From contig JAUQPY010000029.1 of NCBI GenBank assembly GCA_030550115.1, forward strand, positions 1 to 39,541: a stretch of DNA of 39,541 nt. Direction: 5' to 3'. A model generated the notes under the pieces. The model was not told where the DNA came from and ran no database searches. It saw only the letters and a list, made by a program, of their open reading frames with translations. This DNA comes from Microcaldota archaeon (lineage in GTDB: Archaea; Micrarchaeota; Micrarchaeia; Anstonellales; J096). This document shows, piece by piece, positions 17,480 to 26,790 of this stretch; within the stretch, counting starts at the first letter, position 1, and each line of letters opens with the position of its first letter. A program made the translations under genes and the position numbers.

Positions 17480-20140
17480 ATGGAGTTATTAAGAACCGAG
17501 GGAATTAGTGCTAGTGGGGTTTTTTTGGTAGGTAACAGAGAGATAAGAATTGTAGATAATAAACAGGAGATGGGGATGCTATTTATACCGGCAGAATCAA
17601 TTCCGAAATCTTTAGAATTGAGCAATAATGTATCATACAAAGGTAATGCTAAGATGGTATCTCTTGAAGTGATAGATTCTACCGGAAAGAGGAGGAAGTT
17701 AGATCTGCTGGTTGCAGGTAATATCGTGTTCTTCAGATTTGATCAGGATAGTAGATGGACAGTATATAGTCCAAATGTACTTCCATTAGATCAGTATCGA
17801 ATCGAATTGAATGGCAGATCTGTTCAATTATCAAATGTTATCTCTATTGAAGATAGAGTATCACCAAGAGTCAGAATTCCAGGATATAGACAGAGAATTT
17901 ATGATACATTGGTAATTAAACCTGAATTTAAAAACTCTATCCCTGTTCAATCTCTAGAACTCAAAGATTCAGTAATATTAAATGAGCTTAGACCCACAAA
18001 GATGACTTCTCAGAAAACTGAAGATCCAAAGAGATCTAATGATAATCGATCTGACAATAATCGTGATCAAGTAATCAGTAGTACGAATGGAATTTTTGTT
18101 GTAAATGGAACTAAAATAAGATTAGTTAAAGATTCACATCTCAATAGCATGTTCTCCCCTGCGAATACTATCCCCCCATCGATGGTGTTGAATGATAATG
18201 TAAAATTCTCTGGAAAGACCACAACAGTATCTCTAGATGTTTACGATTCAAGTGGTAGAAAGCTAGAATTACAATTCCTAGTAGCTAATAATATGGTTCT
18301 GTTCCGATTCAATCGAGATGATAGATGGGTTCTTTATACCCCAGAAGTACTCTCATTGGATAATTATAGAATCAGATTGAATGGTAGAGAGGTGAAACTA
18401 TCTGAATTGATTGATATTCGGGATCAATTACAGACTGTTGGTAGTAGAAAAATATATGATGTGATTTTCATAAGGCCAGAGTTAGCAAATCATCTCAATT
18501 CTTTAGGTAAGATCAGAGAGTATACTTTAGAATCTGCATCTCTGAACTCTCTCATATCTACCAATGTTAAGAACGAGCAAGCTAAGAGTACAGTTCAGAT
18601 AGAAAAACCAGGTAATACGGATAGAACTCCTTCTCAAAAGGAAACTGTGCAGAGACCTAAGAGATCACCTATGCTTGAACAGTTGTATAATTCAATTAAT
18701 AAAGTAGATCGGGATAATGTTGTTACAGCTGTGGAATCCCTATTGAATGGAAAATATAAATGGATCTGGTTTGGAATCGCAAAGAAAGATTTACCTACTG
18801 TTCAGAAGTGGTTCAGGGAAAACTTTGGGGATAAATATGTATTATCAATCTTGGAAGATAGAGGTAATAGGGTAAGAGTAAGAGTAGATCCTAAACAGGT
18901 ACCTCAACCTTCTAAGATTCCTCCACAAACCACCACCCCTAAACCTTCTAGTAAAGAATCCACTAAAGATACTCCAAAAGTTAACAGCAGCGAAATACTA
19001 CCTAAACCTTCTAGTAAAGAATCTCCTAAAGCATTAGATAATATTCAATCTAATTTAGACTCTCAGAAACAGACTATACCTTCAACTAACCAGACTGAAC
19101 AACCTCAGGAAAGAGAAAGAGGGAATATGTTAGGAATTGAATTCACTAGACAGTTCTCTCAGCATTATTCTGAATTATTGAAGAGTAGAGATATATCTAA
19201 GCAGCATCTACAGAGAGCTAAAGATATGTTAAGTAGATATTCTGAAAGGGATATTTATGCGATGTTAGGATTGAATCCTGAGCAGATGATCAGGAATAGA
19301 GAGATGTTGGCTAGAACAGATCGCAATCTGAAAAGGCCAGAGCTTACTGTAGAACAGCATCTAGCTATTGTCTTGATGGCTCTGGATAGAACTGGTGTAA
19401 ATAGGGGAGAGAATCTGGCTAGAACTGTTCTCGAAAATCCTAATTCTCTGGAGAAAACTGGAGTAAATAGACAAGAGAATCCTATAGTAGATCAGAAGGA
19501 GGAACAACTTCAGAAAGCAGAGCAAACTGTTGAATTATCTCAGGGGACTAGACGAATGTTAGCAGTAGGTAATACAAATGTAGAAGTGTATCTATCTGGA
19601 AATCTACTCGAATTAACATTAGGTAATCAAAAGTACTATTTGGGTTTACCTAATAGCGTAGAGGAATTGGAGAGATTGAGAGAAATGGGATTGGAAGAAG
19701 CTGTTCCAGTGATAGTGATATCAAAAGAAGGAGCAAGTCTCCATGTTCTAGATCCTAATAGGTTAGATGAGCTACAGAAGCTACAGGAGGATGGAGATGT
19801 ATATTTAGTGATCATCAATGTCTCTGATAGAGGGGTAACTGTATATACCACCAAGTTAGATAGAATAGCTCCAGTAATCAGATCCTTGGATGATGTAGTA
19901 TCTGAACTGAATACTCCAGATTGGATGAGGGATGTTGTTCATAATATAGATAGAAATCCAGAGCAAATAGATCCAAAACAAGTACCCGGAAAATTAGAAT
20001 CCTATTACTCAGATGAGGAAATCAGATTGTTGAATCAGATATATGAGATGTATTTCAAAAGTAGAATGAGTTGGGAAGAATTCGTGGGTTTTGCAATATA
20101 TTATTTTGAAAAACCTGTTGTTGATGTTGAGGTGAGATAA
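17480..20140 (+). CDS. Large multidomain protein A (886 aa), tandem beta domains with P/S/T-rich linkers; unknown
   Basis: Long ORF with two related N-terminal domains (GVFLVGNREIRIVDNK... / GIFVVNGTKIRLVKDS...), linkers with repeated KPSSKES, and a C-terminal helical segment. No signal peptide. Confidence 0.85.
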   Translation: MELLRTEGISASGVFLVGNREIRIVDNKQEMGMLFIPAESIPKSLELSNNVSYKGNAKMVSLEVIDSTGKRRKLDLLVAGNIVFFRFDQDSRWTVYSPNVLPLDQYRIELNGRSVQLSNVISIEDRVSPRVRIPGYRQRIYDTLVIKPEFKNSIPVQSLELKDSVILNELRPTKMTSQKTEDPKRSNDNRSDNNRDQVISSTNGIFVVNGTKIRLVKDSHLNSMFSPANTIPPSMVLNDNVKFSGKTTTVSLDVYDSSGRKLELQFLVANNMVLFRFNRDDRWVLYTPEVLSLDNYRIRLNGREVKLSELIDIRDQLQTVGSRKIYDVIFIRPELANHLNSLGKIREYTLESASLNSLISTNVKNEQAKSTVQIEKPGNTDRTPSQKETVQRPKRSPMLEQLYNSINKVDRDNVVTAVESLLNGKYKWIWFGIAKKDLPTVQKWFRENFGDKYVLSILEDRGNRVRVRVDPKQVPQPSKIPPQTTTPKPSSKESTKDTPKVNSSEILPKPSSKESPKALDNIQSNLDSQKQTIPSTNQTEQPQERERGNMLGIEFTRQFSQHYSELLKSRDISKQHLQRAKDMLSRYSERDIYAMLGLNPEQMIRNREMLARTDRNLKRPELTVEQHLAIVLMALDRTGVNRGENLARTVLENPNSLEKTGVNRQENPIVDQKEEQLQKAEQTVELSQGTRRMLAVGNTNVEVYLSGNLLELTLGNQKYYLGLPNSVEELERLREMGLEEAVPVIVISKEGASLHVLDPNRLDELQKLQEDGDVYLVIINVSDRGVTVYTTKLDRIAPVIRSLDDVVSELNTPDWMRDVVHNIDRNPEQIDPKQVPGKLESYYSDEEIRLLNQIYEMYFKSRMSWEEFVGFAIYYFEKPVVDVEVR

Positions 20141-23100
20141 ATGGTTCAGGTTAATGCAGTTGCAGTTGAACCTAAGGAAGTATATCTAAAGCCAACTGAT
20201 GAATTTGTAAATGAAAAAGGTGTGAAAGTCTATGATAATGGGAAATGGGTAGAACTAAAAGATAGCAGACAACTCAAGCCTGGAGCGAAAATAAGTGTAG
20301 ATGGGCATGTATATGTAGTTACAGATCAGAAAACTGATTACACAGTGAGTATGTATAATAAATATACTCTAGCTGATGGGAGAATGGTTTATGAATTGCC
20401 TGGTAAGAGATATCTACTTGTATCTGGAAATTCTCAATCTTCAATATCAGAGGCAAGATTCAAGACTCTTATAGAATCTGCTAGAAGTGTGGAAACAATC
20501 GTATATGTTAGCAATTCTGTATATCAACACAATAAACAGAAAGATAAACCTTCTCAACCATCAGAACAGCAAAAAACAGATCCTAGACAGGAGCAGAGAG
20601 TTACACCACAACCTGCTAGGCAGGAACAGAAACCTCAGTCTACTAGCCAGATGAGTAGACAGGAGACTGCAAGGTTCTTACACACAGGAGCATATCTACT
20701 GAGTGGTATTGATATTTATGTAAACGATCCTACTCTATACTCAAGGACTTTCGGAGAATGGTTGGATGAGGTGGATAGGGCTACTGGTGGTAAGTACTCC
20801 AAATCTCTAATGGAGGCTTTAGGTATAAATAGTAAGCAGCTAGAGGAACTTAGATCGAAATCTCTAGCAGAGATAATGGCAGCTAGAAGGGATCTGGGAA
20901 GTCTATTAACCTCCAAAAGTGCTAAGGAGAGTGATCTGGATACTCTAAGAGCAAGGTACGGAGATGCTCTATTGTTAGTACTACTGAGAGCTACTACTGG
21001 AGATAGGAATCTAACTCTAGATGATGTTAGAGAAGCTATAAGATTTGTTGGTAGTGATACATACAGATCCGCTCATAGGGAGATTAGAGATATATCAGCA
21101 AGAGCTGCAGATCAGTTAGAACAGAAGAATATACTAGAAAGATATTACTTTGTTAAATACGCTTGGCCAGCAATCAAGAGAATGGATGGAATGAGCTATG
21201 TGGAGAATAATGCTTATTTGGAATTCAGCCTGAATAGTACTAAAGGGGCTCAGTTCTTAGAGAGAGTATTGGGTCAGAATTTCTCGAATAATTATCTGAG
21301 TTATAGATATGGTTTACCGTTCATGATTAGAACAAACTCCTCTTTTGATAATCTGATAGCTATGCTATCAGCAGTTGAACAGGTAAACCTGGGAATTATG
21401 AACAACCCTACAGCTCTGGGTTTGAATAGAATGGAACAATTTAGGTACTACACTTCAGAATTGCCTAGAATAGTAGCATCATTATACGCTAACTATGCTG
21501 CAGCTCTTGAACCTAGACTCAGATCAGGATTATTTGGTGATTTTGAAAGCAGATTAAGACGATATACTTCAGCTGCATCTGGACTGAGATTTGATCAGGT
21601 TGAGGAAGTTGCAAAGATAATTGAAGATTTTGTTAGAGCTGGGAAGGATCTAAGAATTCCTTCGGATAATACCTTTGGAGCTCGAGGTAATGTTAGGGCC
21701 TCACCAGTCTTAAGAGAACCTCAATTAAATCTGCTAACACAAGGATTGATACTGAATATGGGGCAGCTAATCTCAAGATACAATCCAAATGCTGGATATT
21801 TCTTCTCCCTACCTCAAGAATGGTTAGATCTTAGAGGTAATCTATACTATGAAGCTACAGAGAGTAGTGCTAGAGGTTCTGGTAGAGTAGAACTCAGAGG
21901 AACCAGATCATATATAGCAACCAGTATTGATGATGATAGGCTGCAATTTTTGGCTAGAAATATAGATATGCTCAAAGAACTAAGAGGAACAGTCTCTCCT
22001 ACTAGAGTAGAAGTAGAATTAGAGGCCCAATTAGATAGAGAGTTTAGGGGAGCAAATGTAGGAGTAGTATTTAGGAGAGAGAATGGTAAAATGGAGGGGA
22101 TTCTATATGCAAAGATAGATGGTAATTGGTATAGAATAGGGAGAGTGGATAATTCTTGGTTACTTGGTATGGATGTAGTTATCCCAGGATTGGCTAATGC
22201 AATTGGAGAGGTGAGAGTCGGTGATAGTGGTAGCGTTGTGGGTAGTATAGGAATCGCTATGCCACAACTATCAGGGTGGGTTGTGAAAACTGAGGAGGAT
22301 CTGTTGGCTATAGGTGCATATCTATTGAATGGTAATCAGTTGGCTGCAGGAACTTTTGCTAATCAGAATGTTACTGCTCCAAATCTGGTATATGCAGGAT
22401 TCTACAACGGTAATGTATTATTAGGTGGACAATACCTAACCAAAGATTACTCTATTAGTGGTATGGGAATTTTAGGTAATGGTCTGGGTATGGAGGTAAC
22501 TTTCGGAACTAGGACGATAGTATTACAAGGGGGTTATGCTAACTTCGATGGATTATCTAGTGTTTATGGAGCTGCAAAGGCTACAATAGGAGATATGAGT
22601 GTATTTGCCGCATATATTGCATCTGGGGAGAGGATGTTCATGGGTGCTGCTATGGAGAGAGATGGATTTGCTCTACAGGCTTATAGAATGTCCAAGGTCG
22701 ATCCAAAGATCTTTGGGATGTACAGCAATTTCTTCAAGGATGCCAGTTCATTCACTGGTGCAATTGCCCTTTGGGGAAGAAACTATGCAGAGCTAATAGT
22801 TGCACAGACCCCTGAGGATTTGAGGATTTTACTGGGAGGGGGTTATAGTGTTGATAGTGTAGAGCTTAGTGGTGCGGTGGGTTTTGGAAATGGTGAGAGA
22901 ATGATTGCAGCTAGAGCCACCTTACCTATAGGAATATGGTTGGCATCAGCAGGTGTTCTATATCAGAGTAATAAATTACTATTTTCCGCATCAGCTCAAA
23001 ATCAGCAATGGTTCTTCGGAGCAGCATATAACACATCAACAGGGGTATTGGTGGTAAAGGTTAGATACGGAGACTCAGATAGGATTATAGAGGTGTACAA

Positions 23101-23335
23101 ATCTTTTTCTGATAGGAGTATAGGGATAATCGGCGAATGTGGATTCTTCCTAAATAAAGCCATATTTTTATCACTGATTGCTGCATATGCAACTGGAAAA
23201 TTAATAGTATGGTATGTTGGTGCTAGAGCAAGCTATAATCGGGCAAACTCTAATTTGAATTTAGAGATTAGATATGGAAAGCGAGGCGAGGAAAGTAGAT
23301 TCACAATAGTCGTAGGGATGGTATATGCATTCTAA
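20141..23335 (+). CDS. Large protein B (1064 aa) with beta-barrel-like C-terminal region; unknown
   Basis: ORF starts 1 nt after the stop of protein A. Pro/Gln-rich linker, helical middle, then a Gly/Ala-rich alternating beta-strand series ending in FTIVVGMVYAF. No signal peptide visible. Confidence 0.85.
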   Translation: MVQVNAVAVEPKEVYLKPTDEFVNEKGVKVYDNGKWVELKDSRQLKPGAKISVDGHVYVVTDQKTDYTVSMYNKYTLADGRMVYELPGKRYLLVSGNSQSSISEARFKTLIESARSVETIVYVSNSVYQHNKQKDKPSQPSEQQKTDPRQEQRVTPQPARQEQKPQSTSQMSRQETARFLHTGAYLLSGIDIYVNDPTLYSRTFGEWLDEVDRATGGKYSKSLMEALGINSKQLEELRSKSLAEIMAARRDLGSLLTSKSAKESDLDTLRARYGDALLLVLLRATTGDRNLTLDDVREAIRFVGSDTYRSAHREIRDISARAADQLEQKNILERYYFVKYAWPAIKRMDGMSYVENNAYLEFSLNSTKGAQFLERVLGQNFSNNYLSYRYGLPFMIRTNSSFDNLIAMLSAVEQVNLGIMNNPTALGLNRMEQFRYYTSELPRIVASLYANYAAALEPRLRSGLFGDFESRLRRYTSAASGLRFDQVEEVAKIIEDFVRAGKDLRIPSDNTFGARGNVRASPVLREPQLNLLTQGLILNMGQLISRYNPNAGYFFSLPQEWLDLRGNLYYEATESSARGSGRVELRGTRSYIATSIDDDRLQFLARNIDMLKELRGTVSPTRVEVELEAQLDREFRGANVGVVFRRENGKMEGILYAKIDGNWYRIGRVDNSWLLGMDVVIPGLANAIGEVRVGDSGSVVGSIGIAMPQLSGWVVKTEEDLLAIGAYLLNGNQLAAGTFANQNVTAPNLVYAGFYNGNVLLGGQYLTKDYSISGMGILGNGLGMEVTFGTRTIVLQGGYANFDGLSSVYGAAKATIGDMSVFAAYIASGERMFMGAAMERDGFALQAYRMSKVDPKIFGMYSNFFKDASSFTGAIALWGRNYAELIVAQTPEDLRILLGGGYSVDSVELSGAVGFGNGERMIAARATLPIGIWLASAGVLYQSNKLLFSASAQNQQWFFGAAYNTSTGVLVVKVRYGDSDRIIEVYKSFSDRSIGIIGECGFFLNKAIFLSLIAAYATGKLIVWYVGARASYNRANSNLNLEIRYGKRGEESRFTIVVGMVYAF

Positions 23336-25649
23336 ACAGGTAGAACAGCAATTATTAGGAGATCTTCTTAAACTTGATGATGATCTACTGAAACGTATAG
23401 AGGAATTTAATAGAGATAGGGAAGATTCTAAAAAGATTAAGGTGATTGAACGTTCAGGTGTACGCTATGCAGTAATTGATAATAATTTTATAGAATTTTT
23501 TAGAGCACAGGACTTAAGAGAGAGATATGAAATCAGAGTTGAGCAGGAGCAGAATGGTTCTAGAGTATTTGTAGCTGTTCAAAAAAGAGATAGGAAGATC
23601 GGGGTGGGACCAAGTTATGATAGTCAAGAGGGTTTCAGAGCCGAATTGAGTGTTCAAACACCTGAGTTGGGTAAGATAGCCGCTAGTGTTGGCTCTTCAC
23701 AAGCATCATTGAATGCAAATGCATTTAGATTAGAGGGATTTCGATTAGGAAGTGTGTATCCCAAGATCTCTGCAGTATGTTTGGGAATTCTCTGTTGGAA
23801 TGATGGTAGATTTGGACTTTCTCTGCCAACATTTAGTGGATTTCTAGATTTCTTTATAGCAATGTCTATCACCCCTCTCCAAGAAGCATTTTCAAAAGGT
23901 AGTTTCCAAGAGGGTCTCCTGCACTTTTTAGGAGTAACAGATGAAGTTAGAGATAGATTCATTAGAGAAGGTATTCTGGGAGGGATAATTGGTTTTGGAG
24001 AGGAATGGTTTAGGAGGGCTGCCGGTGTATTCGGGGGATTTCTTGAATCAATAGATGAGATCAGATTTCTTCTTACCCCTCCCTCAAGCAACTGGAAGTA
24101 TGACAATCCGATAAGTGCTGTGGTAGATTTTCAGAGAGCTATGGTATCTACTATGAGAGGTAATTTCAGAGAGGCTGAATATATATTACAGGGGCTGCTT
24201 TCTTCAAAGGATATTCCAATATGGCTAAGGGCAACAATTATGGAATTTGAACACAAGTATTGGCAGAGGAGAACTCAGCCATTCAGTTCTCTATCAACAG
24301 CTCTAGATTTTATATTTAATAGTCATGTTCCAAGTCAGCTAGGTAAGAGATTAGATGATGCGGAGAAATACGTGGAGAGTGTAAGTTTTGAAGATTTGAA
24401 GGATGATGAGGAGAAAGATAGATACATAGCAAATCTTATGTATGTAATGTTATCCAATAGGGATTTTGATCCGAAAAAGATGATAGAAAGCATATCTTTA
24501 ATAGTAATGCATCTAGCTAGAAAGGGGGATTATTCAACTATTTTAGCATTAGCAGATCTGCTGAATCAACCATTCAGATTGTCTCAAGATGAACGTGTAG
24601 CAGTATATGACGCTCTTATGAGAGCTAATGCCGGATTGGTTTCTATAGAAAATAATCAGAAGATAAATAGTGAAAACGATCTTGCTGCTGGAGTAGGTAT
24701 TTATATATTTGCCAAAGCTCTTGGTTTCGAAGGATGGAATCTAACAGATCTCCGTACATATGTTCCAGATGAACTAAGAGAGTCATTAGAGGGAAAAGCT
24801 AAAGAGTACCTGAAAACCCTTAAGAGTTTAGTTATGATAAATCCAAAAATGATAGGTTATTTCTTATATGAGCTTCAGGATGTTGCTAATATCTTAGGTA
24901 GGGAGGAATTGGCTAAGGAACTTAGATCTCTGCAGAATTTGAGATATAATCCAGGTTTTGGATTGAGTGAGATTGCCGAGAGATCACTTAAACATCCAAT
25001 AGGTCTATTAATTGATCAATACGACAGAGAATCCTATAGAATTCCAAGATTGCTACAAAACATACGTGAGTTTTCAAGAAATAATAGTGAGGATATATAT
25101 AAACAGATAGAAGAGGATCTGGATTTTCTTGCTAGAAATCCATATATTCTATGGTTAGCTAGAATTCTAAGTGATTCTGAGGATTATAAGAAATTAGAAT
25201 TACTGATTCAGGGGAGGAGTACTTGGGATAAGGAGCTTGATGAGGGGGCTAATAGGTTTATAGAGGAAAGAGCAAGGAGGAACACTACTCCTCTAGAGAA
25301 GGGTGATAAAGAAGATACCACCACGTCTACTCAAACAGATAATTCACAGAGAAAGGATTATGGAGAGTTGTTCGGGAGATCTGAACAGAAACAGGAGATA
25401 TTAAGAGTAGCTAGAATGGTTGCAAATGGGATTAGAACAATAGAAGATAAGTATTATTTGGATATGGTTGTGGATTTACAGAAGAGATACGGGGAAAATG
25501 TCAGAGATATGTTCATAGATATATTTGGGCAATCTCAGGGACAGATAATATACGAGCTATATACGACACAGAGAAAATTATGGCCTAATATAGATCCATA
25601 CAAATACGTAGCTGCTATTATATACGAATTGGATAGACGAATAACATGA
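23325..25649 (+). CDS. Large protein C (774 aa), short amphipathic beta segment then alpha-helical repeats; unknown
   Basis: Start overlaps the end of protein B by 11 nt. RKIGVGPSYDSQEGFRAELSVQTPELGKIAASVGSSQASLNANAF followed by a helical region and a charged/Thr-rich linker. Confidence 0.85.
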   Translation: MHSKQVEQQLLGDLLKLDDDLLKRIEEFNRDREDSKKIKVIERSGVRYAVIDNNFIEFFRAQDLRERYEIRVEQEQNGSRVFVAVQKRDRKIGVGPSYDSQEGFRAELSVQTPELGKIAASVGSSQASLNANAFRLEGFRLGSVYPKISAVCLGILCWNDGRFGLSLPTFSGFLDFFIAMSITPLQEAFSKGSFQEGLLHFLGVTDEVRDRFIREGILGGIIGFGEEWFRRAAGVFGGFLESIDEIRFLLTPPSSNWKYDNPISAVVDFQRAMVSTMRGNFREAEYILQGLLSSKDIPIWLRATIMEFEHKYWQRRTQPFSSLSTALDFIFNSHVPSQLGKRLDDAEKYVESVSFEDLKDDEEKDRYIANLMYVMLSNRDFDPKKMIESISLIVMHLARKGDYSTILALADLLNQPFRLSQDERVAVYDALMRANAGLVSIENNQKINSENDLAAGVGIYIFAKALGFEGWNLTDLRTYVPDELRESLEGKAKEYLKTLKSLVMINPKMIGYFLYELQDVANILGREELAKELRSLQNLRYNPGFGLSEIAERSLKHPIGLLIDQYDRESYRIPRLLQNIREFSRNNSEDIYKQIEEDLDFLARNPYILWLARILSDSEDYKKLELLIQGRSTWDKELDEGANRFIEERARRNTTPLEKGDKEDTTTSTQTDNSQRKDYGELFGRSEQKQEILRVARMVANGIRTIEDKYYLDMVVDLQKRYGENVRDMFIDIFGQSQGQIIYELYTTQRKLWPNIDPYKYVAAIIYELDRRIT

Positions 25650-26275
25650 TGTCAATAAAGCTCTATAAATATATGAGAAGTGGAGAGACATTAGCTAATA
25701 TAATAGATCGTATCCAACCCATCAGCCAGGAACAGAGATATAGATTAGTGGATTTTGTAATGGATCTGGGAAGAGCTGATGAGATAGTTGAGAGGATTGT
25801 TCAGGAGAGAGATCCAAAGCTGAGAAAAGCACTGTTCAATAGTACTAGAGTTTATATAAAGAAGTATCTTGAATTGGGTTATTGTGGAGTTTTTGAATTG
25901 TTCAAGGCAGATCTGGATTGGAATAGGAACAGAACGGTTCACAGTTCAATACTACTATCAAAAGCAATATATAAATTCATTTCGAATAATATAGTAAAAA
26001 TGCATGATCGGAGATTGGAGGCTCTGATCATCACATCAAATCTCTTAGATGATCTGTTTGATATTCGCAAAGATGGGAATTTAAATTTCAAATATATTCT
26101 AGGATTGATAGGTGAGTTGATCAGATATTCATACATATCCTCATCATTGATCTTTAAAAATCTGGATCTATTATATGATTTATTAGTAAATGTAAAATAC
26201 GTATTTAGAGGAGGGTTTGAGGATGAGACTATAAAGAATGCGGATACAGATATTAGCAAATTGATCAGATACTAA
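25646..26275 (+). CDS. Helical hypothetical protein D (209 aa)
   Basis: ATGA overlap with protein C; same operon. Confidence 0.75.
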   Translation: MMSIKLYKYMRSGETLANIIDRIQPISQEQRYRLVDFVMDLGRADEIVERIVQERDPKLRKALFNSTRVYIKKYLELGYCGVFELFKADLDWNRNRTVHSSILLSKAIYKFISNNIVKMHDRRLEALIITSNLLDDLFDIRKDGNLNFKYILGLIGELIRYSYISSSLIFKNLDLLYDLLVNVKYVFRGGFEDETIKNADTDISKLIRY

Positions 26276-26304
26276 TTTAAAGTTTTGTTCCGTATACAAT
26301 CCAT

Positions 26305-26790
26305 ATGGACAGTATAACCACCAGAACCGGAGATTCGGGATTTACATCTATCATGAATAGAAGAGTTAGGAAAACAGATCCAACTATAAAATTGATAGGT
26401 AAAATCGATGAACTTGTATCGATTATTGGATATGTAAAATCAATGATTTTATATGATGAAATGGATGAATTACAGGAGCTTTTGAAAAATTTACTAAACA
26501 ATCTTGCTTATGAGAAAGATATAGATAGGCATATGATAGAGCTATTGGACAGGAAAATAGAATCCCTGGAAACTAGTATTGGTGTAAAGCTGGAGAAGTT
26601 CGTTAAGCCTAAAGGTAAATCTGCTCTTGTGCATTATATTAGAGCTCTGGTTAGAGAAACAGAGATTGTTGCTTGGGAAACGAATTTTACAAATATCTCG
26701 ATATTCATGAATAGACTATCAGATTACATATTCCTACTAGCTCTTAAAAGCTCTATGGATAATAATGAATTTGAATACTTTAAGAGTTAA
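26305..26790 (+). CDS. Cob(I)alamin adenosyltransferase (PduO/MMAB type)
   Basis: TTRTGDSGFTSIMNRRVRKTDPTIKLIGKIDELVSIIGYVKS and HYIRALVRETEIVAW. Confidence 0.88.
   Translation: MDSITTRTGDSGFTSIMNRRVRKTDPTIKLIGKIDELVSIIGYVKSMILYDEMDELQELLKNLLNNLAYEKDIDRHMIELLDRKIESLETSIGVKLEKFVKPKGKSALVHYIRALVRETEIVAWETNFTNISIFMNRLSDYIFLLALKSSMDNNEFEYFKS

Noticed and set aside
23654-24106. 150-aa minus-strand ORF
   Set aside because: Antisense to giant protein C; low-complexity Pro/Asn/Ser composition and no start context.
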